Assembly (NCBI GenBank): GCA_902826605.1
Contig: CADEFM010000006.1
Span: forward strand, 205,860-269,859
Source of the DNA: an uncultured Acidobacteriota bacterium
GTDB lineage: Bacteria > Acidobacteriota > Terriglobia > Bryobacterales > Bryobacteraceae
Direction of reading: 5' to 3'
DNA: 64,000 bases
Shown here piece by piece: positions 46,660 through 55,025 of the stretch; the first letter of the stretch is position 1; every line of letters begins with the position of its first letter. The notes beneath the pieces were generated by a model. That model saw nothing but the letters and a program-made list of their open reading frames with translations, had not been told where the DNA came from and did no database searches. Made by a program: the position numbers and the translations under genes.

Positions 46660-47024
46660 GCACTCACGCACACGACCCTAAGAAGGAAACGCGCATCTAT
46701 GTGGCCACGCTGGTCACGCTACTGATCCTTACTCTGATCACCGTCGGAGCCTCCTACATTCAATTCGGCTCCAGCACGGCCAACGTGGTGATCGCGCTCA
46801 CCATCGCCACGATCAAAGCGATCGTGGTGGCGCTGTTCTTTATGCATCTCTTGTATGACAAGCCGGTCAACGCGCTGGCGGCTGTGGCGGGATTCCTGTT
46901 CCTGGGCATCCTGCTGCTGTTCACATTGCTCGATATTGGCTCGCGCGACGGGCTGGAGCCGCAGAATCTCAGGGCGCCTGACCCGGCCGCCGCCGCCGCT
47001 CCCGCGGCCGCACCCAAGGAATAG
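46656..47024 (+). CDS. coxD: Cytochrome c oxidase subunit IV (caa3 type small subunit)
   Basis: A 122-residue protein with three membrane helices, containing TRIYVATLVTLLILTLITVG, IALTIATIKAIVVALFFMHL and AAVAGFLFLGILLLFTLLDI. The segment 'ATIKAIVVALFFMHL' is the signature of the prokaryotic subunit IV family. It ends with an Ala/Pro tail. The ATG at 46656 overlaps the coxC stop and closes the operon. Confidence 0.88.
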   Translation: MSTHAHDPKKETRIYVATLVTLLILTLITVGASYIQFGSSTANVVIALTIATIKAIVVALFFMHLLYDKPVNALAAVAGFLFLGILLLFTLLDIGSRDGLEPQNLRAPDPAAAAAPAAAPKE

Positions 47025-47027
47025 GCG

Positions 47028-47245
47028 TTACGCGGGCGCGGTACAAGCGCCTTCGCGCTTCACTTCCGCCACCTCGATCCGGTATTCCGAATACCACTTC
47101 TCTCGCTCCGCCTGTTGAGCGATCCGTCTTCCACAAGCCCGGCCATCTCGCGTGCCGCCGCGTGGATCTCCGCCGCCAACCGTGAGATTCCTGCCCGGCG
47201 GCGGTCGCCAAACGCGAGCCGAGTCGCACGACAAGCATGCCTCAT
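47028..47245 (-). pseudogene. Possible small gene broken by a frameshift
   Basis: On the minus strand, ATG 47243-47245 opens a frame that reads MRHACRATRLAFGDRR and ISRLAAEIHAAAREMAGLVEDG. Near 47130 the sense moves to another frame that reads QQAEREKWYSEYRIEVAE and ends KREGACTAPA at TAA 47028-47030. Both parts look like helical coding sequence, neither alone makes a convincing protein. It may be one 70-75 residue gene with a frameshift (real or a sequencing error), or chance. Family not recognised. Confidence 0.35.
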
Positions 47246-47282
47246 TGTGCCACGCCCGGAAGGTTCGCTATCTTGGTCAAAC

Positions 47283-47912
47283 GTGGAACCGTTACATCCC
47301 ATCGAGGTGCGCGTGCTCGGGGCTCTGCTCGAAAAAGACATCACGACTCCGGAATACTATCCGCTGACCCTCAGAGCGTTGGTTCAGGCCTGCAACCAAA
47401 AGCATAGCCGGGAGCCTGTGGTTAATTACGACGATCAGACTGTTCTGCAGGCGCTGACGCTGCTGCGCAACAAGGGCCTGGCCACCAAGCTCACCGGCGC
47501 GGGCCATCGCGTGGAAAAGTACGGCCACCAGATCGGAGACCGCCTCAACCTGGGCCGCCGTGAACTTGCGCTGCTGTCCGTGCTCATGCTGCGCGGCGAG
47601 CAACCCGTGGGCCTGCTCCGCGACCGTTGCGAGCGCGGCTACGGCTTCGCCGACCAGGAAGAAATGGAACACGTGCTAGAGACTCTGGCCAACCGTTCGC
47701 CCGATCCGCTGGTGGTCCAGACCCGCCGTAATCGCTGGACGCATCTGTTGTGCGGCGCGCCCGTCCTGAATGAAGATCCACCGCCGGAATCCTCAGGAAA
47801 TATCCACGCTTCCGCGGGCCAGGATGCCCTCGGGGCGCGCCTGGAAGCGCTCGAACGGGAACTCGCCGCTCTGCGCGAAGAATTCACCGAATTCCGCAGG
47901 AAGTTCGAGTAA
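47283..47912 (+). CDS. YceH family (DUF480) protein
   Basis: A 209-residue soluble protein starting at GTG 47283. It has the family pattern LHPIEVRVLGALLEKDITTP, YYPLTLRALVQACNQK, SREPVVNYDD and a second winged-helix repeat (LGRRELALLSVLMLRGEQPV). It ends with a coiled coil (ARLEALERELAALREEFTEF). The two winged-helix units suggest DNA binding but the role is not established. The longer frame upstream of the GTG lacks family likeness. Confidence 0.88.
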   Translation: MEPLHPIEVRVLGALLEKDITTPEYYPLTLRALVQACNQKHSREPVVNYDDQTVLQALTLLRNKGLATKLTGAGHRVEKYGHQIGDRLNLGRRELALLSVLMLRGEQPVGLLRDRCERGYGFADQEEMEHVLETLANRSPDPLVVQTRRNRWTHLLCGAPVLNEDPPPESSGNIHASAGQDALGARLEALERELAALREEFTEFRRKFE

Positions 47913-47923
47913 GATCAAAGTCT

Positions 47924-49165
47924 ATGCATGATGCCAATCCGGGCGCCGTGTCCGGCGTCCGCAGAAGCGTCCACGTAAAACGCGTGGATCGGGTCGAGAC
48001 GCTGGATGAGCTCATCCGCCACTGTTTTCCCGCGTTCGGCGGTGCATTTCTCCGGCGTATCTATACCATTCTCGATCACGCCATCGGCCAGGGCTGCCCG
48101 TTGACGCTTGCCATCGCCGGCCCTGTCACCGTCTCCGGCCAGCATCAGGCATGGTTGATCCCCCTGCTCGAAACCGGATGGATCGCGTATCTCAGCACTA
48201 CCGATGCCGTGTGTTATCACGACGGCCACCGAAGCCTCGACGCCCATCATCCCGCCCCCATCCATGAAGTGCCCATCTGGGGCGACGACGGTGCATTACG
48301 TGATGAACGCACCATTCGCGTCACCGACATGGCGTTCGATGAGGACGTGCTGCTCGATCAGGATCGCTACCTGACCGCCATGCTCACGCGTCCGGAATTC
48401 CAGCGTTCTATGACCGGGACCGAGCTGCGCTACCACTTGGGCGCCCACTACGCCCAACAAGAGCGAGCCGTCGGAGTAGAACCTGGCTTGCTCGCCACCT
48501 GCCACCGTCTGGCAATCCCTGTTTTCGTGGGCGCGCCCGGCGACGGCAGCGTGTTCCTGAATTCCATGAAGCTATGGGCGATGAAGAAGGCCGGCTTGAT
48601 TGAAGACTACAAATTCGAACTCGACCTCCACGCTGAGGTATACGAAGCGTGCGCCTATCACCGCTGGGGGTTGTTTGATAATCCTCCCAACGCCCTGGGC
48701 ACCGTGATTCTGGGCGGAGGCGTCCCCAAAAACTACAATCTTCAACCCGAGCCCGCATTAGGCCAGGTGCTCGGGATCCCCAATGTGCGTGGATACAACT
48801 TCGACGTCCAGATCGTCACCGCGCCCGTCACCGATGGCTCGCTGTCGTCCTGCCCGCCCGCCGAGGCCGTCACGTGGGGCAAAGTCGATAAGGACACCTA
48901 TCAACAAGCTACCGAAAGCATGCAGGCGGACTACTCCACGCTCATGCCGTTCTTGGTGAAGGCCCTGCTTGACAATCGAAAGCGCTACGCCGCGCGCGCA
49001 TCCGAAATCGGCGAAGAAACCCTGTTCACCGAGGATCCTAAGGCCCACGGATATCTGCGCCCGAATGCCGGCTATCGCCTGTACGAGCAGCGTGAAGAAC
49101 TGTGCCGCCGCCTGACGGAAGATGTGAAGGCCAACCGTGAGTGGCTGCTGGGAACGCTGCGATAG
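47924..49165 (+). CDS. Deoxyhypusine synthase-like protein
   Basis: A 413-residue protein of the deoxyhypusine synthase family. It has LAIAGPVTVSGQ near the N-terminus, IPVFVGAPGDGSVFLN, LDLHAEVYE, the active-site-type loop VILGGGVPKNYNLQ (Lys269 matches the enzyme-imine lysine) and the end signature PPAEAVTWGKVDKDT. In eukaryotes and archaea the enzyme moves aminobutyl from spermidine to eIF5A. Bacteria lack eIF5A, and related bacterial enzymes act in polyamine metabolism (for example homospermidine formation) or are uncharacterised. It follows yceH by 11 bases. Confidence 0.82.
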   Translation: MHDANPGAVSGVRRSVHVKRVDRVETLDELIRHCFPAFGGAFLRRIYTILDHAIGQGCPLTLAIAGPVTVSGQHQAWLIPLLETGWIAYLSTTDAVCYHDGHRSLDAHHPAPIHEVPIWGDDGALRDERTIRVTDMAFDEDVLLDQDRYLTAMLTRPEFQRSMTGTELRYHLGAHYAQQERAVGVEPGLLATCHRLAIPVFVGAPGDGSVFLNSMKLWAMKKAGLIEDYKFELDLHAEVYEACAYHRWGLFDNPPNALGTVILGGGVPKNYNLQPEPALGQVLGIPNVRGYNFDVQIVTAPVTDGSLSSCPPAEAVTWGKVDKDTYQQATESMQADYSTLMPFLVKALLDNRKRYAARASEIGEETLFTEDPKAHGYLRPNAGYRLYEQREELCRRLTEDVKANREWLLGTLR

Positions 49166-49166
49166 C

Positions 49167-49460
49167 CTATGCCGCCTGCGCCGTATTCAAGATCAGCGCC
49201 GCCAGGTTCCATGCGACCACCGCCGCGAACAATACATTAATGTACGTGAGTAGCCTCTGGCGGCCGCCTCGCCAGCAGTAGATTCCCAACGCGATTGCGC
49301 CCACTTTCACCAGGAGTAAGCCCATCACCGGATTCGGCGCGTTTACCAGGAAGAACCGCACCACGGGGTTGCCTTCACGTATTCCGTTCAGCAGGAACGC
49401 GAGTGTGGTCATCAAGTCTAGCACTTGCAGGTAGAAGTACTGGATAAACAGTGTGTTCAC
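49167..49460 (-). CDS. Small DUF5658-like membrane protein
   Basis: A 97-residue protein with three or four membrane helices. The pattern LQVLDLMTTLAFLLNGIREG and NPVVRFFLV, followed by LLLVKVGAIALGIYCW, is typical of DUF5658 (small integral membrane proteins with D-x-x-T-T…E-x-NP). Function unknown. The start is GTG 49460 behind AAGGAAC. It converges on the deoxyhypusine-synthase-like gene with one base between stops. Confidence 0.75.
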   Translation of the reverse strand: MNTLFIQYFYLQVLDLMTTLAFLLNGIREGNPVVRFFLVNAPNPVMGLLLVKVGAIALGIYCWRGGRQRLLTYINVLFAAVVAWNLAALILNTAQAA

Positions 49461-49593
49461 GGAGGTTCCTTAATTACTCGCCTTACACATTCTAGAGAGA
49501 ACCCCTTAGAAGGTAAATAGTACTTCGGTTCCGCCCGGGGTCATCCTACAGAATAGCGCTAATCGAATCACCAGTTTCCACCGATGGTACTTT

Positions 49594-50496
49594 GTGGCGA
49601 ATCCTATTCTAAGCGCGCGTCTGGACGCGCTACGAAATTCCCAAAACACAGACGGGGGTTGGGGATATTTCCCGGGTAAGGCCTCCTGGCTCGAACCAAC
49701 GGTGTATGCCGCGCTGGCTCTCCACGGGGAACCTGCCTCGGACCGTGCCTGGAAACTGCTCCAGTCCTGGCAAATGCCAGACGGAAGCTGGATGCCCTCC
49801 CAGCAGGTCAAAGTTTCTACCTGGGGAACTTCACTGTGCGTGACTCTGGCCGTCGCTCGCAAAGAATTTGATACATCACTGCGGCAGGGAGTCTCCTGGT
49901 TGCTGGGGTCGGCGGGCGTGGAAACGAATTGGTTTGGCGTCTTGCTCATGCGCTTGCACCTCTCCAAGGCCGATCGCGATATCAGCCTCAAGGCCTGGCC
50001 GTGGACACCGGGAAACTCTAGTTGGCTGGAACCCACCGTTCATGCATTAATCGCACTGCGCCAGGTGGCGCTCTCGGAATCGCGAAACGCCTCGGCCGTA
50101 CTGGACAATACCGCCAAACAGCTCTTAGCCGAGCGTGTTCGCATTGGGGAAGAGCAAATATGGAGCGTCCGAGGGCGCGACGGCGGATGGAACTACGGAA
50201 CTCCTTTGGCTCTCGGTGTGGAACTGCCGTCGTACCCGGAAACAACCGCTTTGGCACTGGCCGGCCTGCAGGGCCGCCGCAACCTTGAGCCGGCGTTCGC
50301 AGTGGCCGACGCGATGATCGCGAAAACACCCTCGCCGCTGGCAAGCGCATGGCTGACCATCGCGCGGCGATTGCATGGAATTGGCGCGCCGGAGTTGACA
50401 GCGAACCTTTCCCCAGACAACATGCTCACCGCCATTGAGGCGATCGCTTCGGTGGATGGGAACTGGAAACTGTTGCAGGCAGGAGGTCCGGCGTGA
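49594..50496 (+). CDS. Terpene-cyclase/prenyltransferase-fold (alpha/alpha barrel) protein
   Basis: A 300-residue soluble protein with repeated helix pairs and Gln-Trp-like units: QNTDGGWGYFPGKASWLEPT, SWQMPDGSWMPSQQV, RGRDGGWNYGTPLALGV. These repeats mark the squalene-hopene cyclase / prenyltransferase alpha-alpha barrel, but the protein is half the size of squalene cyclases and lacks a clear DxDD motif, so catalysis is doubtful. It starts at GTG 49594 and its end overlaps the DUF362 gene (GTGA), so the two act as a pair. Confidence 0.75.
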   Translation: MANPILSARLDALRNSQNTDGGWGYFPGKASWLEPTVYAALALHGEPASDRAWKLLQSWQMPDGSWMPSQQVKVSTWGTSLCVTLAVARKEFDTSLRQGVSWLLGSAGVETNWFGVLLMRLHLSKADRDISLKAWPWTPGNSSWLEPTVHALIALRQVALSESRNASAVLDNTAKQLLAERVRIGEEQIWSVRGRDGGWNYGTPLALGVELPSYPETTALALAGLQGRRNLEPAFAVADAMIAKTPSPLASAWLTIARRLHGIGAPELTANLSPDNMLTAIEAIASVDGNWKLLQAGGPA

Positions 50497-51494
50497 ACGG
50501 CAATCGCCGCGAATTCTTGGCGCTCGCTAGTGCCGCCACCGTGACTGGTTACGTTGGTTTCCGAGGCGGGCGCAATGAAGGGGCGCAAGAAGCCAAACCG
50601 GAGCCGCAGCGCGCCTTTGCCGGCACGCAGGCCCAGGTTGCGATTGTAAAAGCGACTTCCTACTCGAACGATATCGCCGATGCAATGATGCGCGGCATTC
50701 TGGAATGCGGACTCGACGTCGCGGGCAAGCGGGTCCTGCTGAAACCCAACCTTGTCGAATTCGATTTCAACACCTGCATCAACACCGATGTAGCCGTGGT
50801 CGCCGCTGCCCTGGATGTTTTTCAGTCTCTGGGCGCCGCTGAGGTCCGCATCGGTGAAGGTCCTGGACACCGCCGCGACACTTACGCCATCGCGGAGCTG
50901 ACACGCTACCGCACGGAGCTGCCCAAGTTCGATGACATCTTTGTCGATCTGAATCGCCAGGATGTTAGCGCCGTGCAAGGCTTCGCTGATCGCAAGGAAT
51001 TTTACTTCGCCAATCCTGTGTTCGAAGCCGACCTGATTGTTTCCCTGGCCAAAATGAAAACCCATCACTGGGCTGGCGCGACCCTTTCGATGAAGAACTA
51101 TTTCGGTTTAGTGCCGGGATCGGTTTACGGATGGCCGAAGAACGAGCTGCACCACATCGGCATCCCCACGTCCATCGTCGAGCTCACGCGCCATTTCGGG
51201 CCTAAGAGCTTCGCGATAGTAGACGGCGTAATAGGCATGGAAGGCAACGGACCCATTCAGGGCACTCCCAAGCCAGTTGGCGTGCTGGTGATGGGATCGA
51301 ACCTGCCCGCTGTCGACGCCACCTGCTGCCGTATCATGGGCATCGACCCCTCGAAGATCGAGTATCTGCAAATGGCCTCCGACGTTCTGGGTGTGACCGA
51401 GGAAGCGCGTATTCAGCAGATCGGCGAAAACATCCTCAGCGTGCAAGCGAAGTTCCAGCTTATCGATGAATTCAAACACGCCCGCCTGGGTTAG
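50493..51494 (+). CDS. DUF362-family protein with twin-arginine-like signal
   Basis: A 333-residue protein with a Tat-type start (NRREFLALASAATVTGYVGF). The body has the DUF362 pattern: GKRVLLKPNLVEFD, AAEVRIGEGPGHRRDT, ADLIVSLAKMKTHHWAGATL, NYFGLVPG, ELTRHFGPKSFAIVDGVIGMEGNGP and VDATCCRIMGID. No ferredoxin cluster is present, unlike the longer members. DUF362 proteins are uncharacterised; a role in binding metal clusters or phosphates is only suggested. It starts at GTG 50493 within the end of the barrel-protein gene. Confidence 0.82.
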   Translation: MNGNRREFLALASAATVTGYVGFRGGRNEGAQEAKPEPQRAFAGTQAQVAIVKATSYSNDIADAMMRGILECGLDVAGKRVLLKPNLVEFDFNTCINTDVAVVAAALDVFQSLGAAEVRIGEGPGHRRDTYAIAELTRYRTELPKFDDIFVDLNRQDVSAVQGFADRKEFYFANPVFEADLIVSLAKMKTHHWAGATLSMKNYFGLVPGSVYGWPKNELHHIGIPTSIVELTRHFGPKSFAIVDGVIGMEGNGPIQGTPKPVGVLVMGSNLPAVDATCCRIMGIDPSKIEYLQMASDVLGVTEEARIQQIGENILSVQAKFQLIDEFKHARLG

Positions 51495-51648
51495 GAACTA
51501 GGCTCCAGCCGTACACGCGCCTGCCGCGCTGCCTCGTGATTACACGGCCCTTCTGGAATTCAGTCGTTCGCACAAGCTGCGGCGGCTGATTCGGCTAATA
51601 GCCTAAGCACGCGGCCGGAGAAAGACTTTAAGTCGATGCCCGCGCAAC

Positions 51649-52137
51649 TTACTTCCGTTTCTCCGAAGGCGCCGGCAGGTCGGAGTTAAACATATCGGCC
51701 ACCGCCTTCCATTTGCCGTCCGCCTGTTTTTTCCATATTTCAACGTACTTGCCGCGGTCCGTCACGTCCTTGCCCTTCGGATCTTTCATGGTGAGTTGAT
51801 AAATGCCCATTGAATAGCCCAGATCACCGGAGCCTGCTACCTCGACTTTATTGGGCTGCCAGGTCAGGGAGAAGCCGGGACTCAGCAACTGGGCCCACGA
51901 CGCACGAATCGCTTCCTTTCCCGTTGTGATCGGGGCGTTGGGAGGCATCAGAGCCGCGTCGTCCGTGTAAAACGCGACAATACCCTCTATGTCCCGGGCC
52001 GTGGCGGCCTTCGACCATTGCGTGTCCGCTTCACGCAGGGCGCTTTCGTCCGCCGCGCGAGTGTCCGGCGGCGGTGGCTGCGTGCACGCCGTCGACAGCA
52101 ACAACAGAACGATGGCAATGTCGAATGTCTTGGTCAT
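51649..52137 (-). CDS. Lipoprotein with SnoaL/DUF4440 (NTF2-like) domain
   Basis: A 162-residue lipoprotein (signal IVLLLLSTAC, lipid Cys18). The domain reads LREADTQWSKAATARDIEGI and VAFYTDDAALMPPNAPITTG, then WKKQADGKWKAVADMFNSD, the standard pattern of DUF4440 proteins. Many such secreted proteins have unknown ligands. It stands alone between the DUF362 gene and a divergent secreted protein. Confidence 0.85.
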   Translation of the reverse strand: MTKTFDIAIVLLLLSTACTQPPPPDTRAADESALREADTQWSKAATARDIEGIVAFYTDDAALMPPNAPITTGKEAIRASWAQLLSPGFSLTWQPNKVEVAGSGDLGYSMGIYQLTMKDPKGKDVTDRGKYVEIWKKQADGKWKAVADMFNSDLPAPSEKRK

Positions 52138-52270
52138 TGCTACGAACTCCTTGGTATTGGAAAAATCTTACCAGAGAACATAGGGTACACCGTTGGCGCA
52201 TTGACGGTTGAGGTGGTTCGCCGCGTGCTGCATTGTGGGACTAAACTCTGAGAAGGACGGATACAGTTCT

Positions 52271-53332
52271 ATGCGGAGCAAAATCCTGTTACGGGCGGTG
52301 ATAGTGACCGCCTTTTCCTGGTCCACGTGCGCCCTCGTCAGCGCCCAATGGCTCAACTATCCCACTCCTGGAATCCCGCGCATGCCTGACGGTAAGCCGA
52401 ACTTGACGGCGCCCGCTCCTCGCGTCGCCGATGGGAAACCCGATCTCTCCGGCGTCTGGAACGGACAAGGTCCCGGCAGCTATGACCGCAACATCGCCAG
52501 GGACCTGAAGACCAGCGACATCCAGCCATGGGCGGAGGCGCTCTACCAGCAGCGCGTCCGCGATATGGGTCTCAATGCGCCCCGTGCAAACTGCCTGCCG
52601 GATCCCTTCGTTTACTACCACGTGGTCGATGTCGCTAGAATCGTTCAAACTCCTGCAGTGATCGTCATGATGTATCAGGGCACTACCAATGGCATGTCCC
52701 GCACCATTTTCACAGACGGCCGTCCGCTCCCTGCCGAACCCAATCCAACATGGATGGGCTATTCGATCGGACATTGGGAAGGCGAGACGCTGGTCGTCGA
52801 AACCGCGGGATTCAATGATCGAAGCTGGCTGGATATCGAAGGGCATCCTCACACCGAAGCTCTGCGCATCACGGAGCGCTATCGCCGGCGCGACTTCGGG
52901 CACATGGATTTAGAAATTACCATCGACGATCCGAAAGCCTTCACCAGGCCGTTTTCTCTGAAACTGAATAAAACATTGCTTGCGGATAGCGACCTTCTGG
53001 AGGGCGTGTGCGAGAACGACCGCTCCGTGACCCACATGCTTGGCGGTACGGGCGCAAGGCTGCCGCCCGAAGTGCTCGCAAAATATGCCGGCACGTTTGA
53101 ATTCACTTCAGGACGCCCCGCCGTCATCACGTTCGAGGGCGATCTGCTGTTCCTGCAGGAAGGCACGAATCCGTTGAAGCTACCGCTCGCGCCGAACTCC
53201 GAGTCCGTCTTCGTTTCGCGGACAGACGGAGCCTGGATCGAGTTCGTTCGGGACAGCCAGGGCGTCGCAACGGAGTTCACGCACCATGGGGAAAATAACC
53301 GGAGAGCGGTTCGAAAAGTGAGCCCGCGATAG
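52271..53332 (+). CDS. Secreted protein of unknown function, Acidobacteria-type
   Basis: A 353-residue protein with a signal peptide (LLRAVIVTAFSWSTCALVSA). The body has repeats of 'DGKPNLTAPAPRVADGKPDL', then LSGVWNGQGPG, DPFVYYHVVDVARIVQTP, YSIGHWEGETLVVETAGFND and a calcium/ligand-like end. Proteins with 'DGKPDLSGVW' and 'GHWEGDTLVVET' occur as large paralogue families in Solibacter-like genomes; the function is not known. The ATG at 52271 begins the signal peptide. Confidence 0.75.
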   Translation: MRSKILLRAVIVTAFSWSTCALVSAQWLNYPTPGIPRMPDGKPNLTAPAPRVADGKPDLSGVWNGQGPGSYDRNIARDLKTSDIQPWAEALYQQRVRDMGLNAPRANCLPDPFVYYHVVDVARIVQTPAVIVMMYQGTTNGMSRTIFTDGRPLPAEPNPTWMGYSIGHWEGETLVVETAGFNDRSWLDIEGHPHTEALRITERYRRRDFGHMDLEITIDDPKAFTRPFSLKLNKTLLADSDLLEGVCENDRSVTHMLGGTGARLPPEVLAKYAGTFEFTSGRPAVITFEGDLLFLQEGTNPLKLPLAPNSESVFVSRTDGAWIEFVRDSQGVATEFTHHGENNRRAVRKVSPR

Positions 53333-53729
53333 ATACGGCGGAACAGATACCTCTAAACACCGATCGGCCCCGGCACATACTCGGGTAAGCATTTGACGCA
53401 GCGGGCATTCACACTGCGCCAAAACGGCTATCTTCTCCGCCATCCTTCGCTTACAGATTTAGCCGTTCAATCTTCCGAAGCCCATGCCGCATGTTGTAGT
53501 CAAGAGCACCGGGTTCTTCCATCGGAAACCGGACCACGGGACGCGGATGAGTACTCGAGTCACCTCCGCGAAAAACCTCGCAAGGGGAAAACGTCGAATG
53601 CGGTTCGCCGCATGAGCGATAGGACGAGCGTCACGAGCGAAACAGTGAACCCTCACCGTTGCGGGCAAAGAAACGGACCGTGCCTCCGCGGAGAACGGAC
53701 GGCTAGAGGCCTCGAAGAGTACAAATAAA
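53333..53729. other. Intergenic region without a recognisable gene
   Basis: About 400 bases between the secreted protein and the terminator of the PQQ dehydrogenase gene. Short frames exist on both strands but their translations are rich in Arg, Ser and Cys and show no family pattern. It may be decayed coding sequence; I cannot name a source. Confidence 0.35.
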
Positions 53730-53757
53730 AGCGGCCCGGTATGGGAGCCGGGCCGCT
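53730..53757 (-). terminator. Strong intrinsic terminator of the sorbosone-dehydrogenase-like gene
   Basis: AGCGGCCCGG (53730-53739) pairs perfectly with CCGGGCCGCT (53748-53757) around an 8-base loop. Read on the minus strand the hairpin is followed by TTTTATTT, a good U-tract. It lies about 28 bases beyond the stop of the minus-strand gene at 53785. Confidence 0.85.
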
Positions 53758-53784
53758 CGGCAAAAGGCTTAAATACGCTGGGAG

Positions 53785-54930
53785 CTATTTTCCATATGAC
53801 ACGCGCCAAATTTTCTTGCCGCCGTCATCGCTCACTAACAAGCTGCCATCCGGCATTTCCAAAACGCTTACCGGGCGTCCCCATACGTCCGTCACGTCGG
53901 GTGAGATCATCCAGCCCGTCATGAAGTCCTGCCACGGACCGGAGGGCTTACCATCCTTGAACGGTACGAATGCGATCTCATAGCCATGCCGCTTCGCACG
54001 ATTCCATGACCCGTGAAACGTGATAAACGCCCCGCCGTGATACTGCTTCGGGAATTGCTTGCCAGTGTAAAACTGAAAATCCAGCGCGCTGGCGTGCGCG
54101 GGCAACAAAACGTCGGGCACCGTCGCCTTGGCAACCAGCGCAGGGTTTTCGCCCTTGCGCCGCGGGTCCTCGTTCGGGCCAATGTACGCATACGGCCAGC
54201 CGTAGAATTTGCCCTGCTCGATGTGCGTGAAGTAGTCGGGCACCAAATCGTCGCCTAACTCGTCGCGTTCTTCCACGGTGACCCATAAATTGTCCGTGCC
54301 TGGTTGAAATTCCAAACCCACCGGATTGCGGGTGCCGGATACGAAAATCTCATGCCCGCTTCCGTCCGGGTTATAGCGATTGACAGCGGCGCGAATCGCA
54401 GGCTCGCCCGCATTCACGTTAGACCCGGAGCCCACCGCCACGTACATCTTCTCGCCCTTGCGGTCGAACACGATGTTGCGCGTCGAGTGTCCGCCAGTCG
54501 CGTCTTTCAGGTTCACCACTTCCTCGCCGGCACCAGCGGTCAAACCCTTTGCGTCATACTTGTAACGCTTGATGGAGGTGGGTTCTCCGACGTATATGTA
54601 GTCCTTCCAGAAAGCCACACCGTAGGGCCGTGTCAGGCCTTTGATCAGCTCTTTCTTGTCTTTGCCCCGCGCGGTGTGTACGATGCCCGCCGCAGTGTCG
54701 ACAATGATCAGTTCCTTGCTGGGGCCGAGGGTCAAGAAACGCGGCTGTTGGAAACCGCTCATGTACTCTTCCACTTTGAAGCCGGGTGGGACTTTCAGTT
54801 GGGCGCCACTGGGCGCGGCGACAACTTTCGAAGGGTTGCGCGCTGACGGCGTGGCGAAGGGTGCCGGTAAATTCACGTCCGCGGCGAACCCGCTCGCGGC
54901 AATTACGCAGGATAGAGCAATTGTTTTCAT
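53785..54930 (-). CDS. Secreted sorbosone dehydrogenase-like (PQQ-type) beta-propeller
   Basis: A 381-residue protein with a signal peptide (KTIALSCVIAASGFAADV). The propeller has GVAFWKDYIYVGEPTSIKRY, HSTRNIVFDRKGEKMYVAVG, GTRNPVGLEFQPGTDNLWVT and EERDELGDDLVPDYFTHIEQ, typical of L-sorbosone/aldose dehydrogenases that use PQQ in the periplasm. No PQQ synthesis genes are present here. It is divergent from the type III CRISPR operon (about 95 bases between starts). Confidence 0.87.
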   Translation of the reverse strand: MKTIALSCVIAASGFAADVNLPAPFATPSARNPSKVVAAPSGAQLKVPPGFKVEEYMSGFQQPRFLTLGPSKELIIVDTAAGIVHTARGKDKKELIKGLTRPYGVAFWKDYIYVGEPTSIKRYKYDAKGLTAGAGEEVVNLKDATGGHSTRNIVFDRKGEKMYVAVGSGSNVNAGEPAIRAAVNRYNPDGSGHEIFVSGTRNPVGLEFQPGTDNLWVTVEERDELGDDLVPDYFTHIEQGKFYGWPYAYIGPNEDPRRKGENPALVAKATVPDVLLPAHASALDFQFYTGKQFPKQYHGGAFITFHGSWNRAKRHGYEIAFVPFKDGKPSGPWQDFMTGWMISPDVTDVWGRPVSVLEMPDGSLLVSDDGGKKIWRVSYGK

Positions 54931-55025
54931 GAGATTGTCTCCGACCATCCGAGCGTAGCATGGCCAATTTCCGGGCGGGGCTTCCAGCGTCGTGATACAG
55001 TGGGAAATCGCGCGTTTGTTGGCCT

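Noticed and set aside
53393..53728. 111-residue plus-strand frame upstream of the PQQ gene terminator
   Set aside because: Composition (Arg, Ser, Cys, Gly-rich) and lack of motifs argue against a gene.
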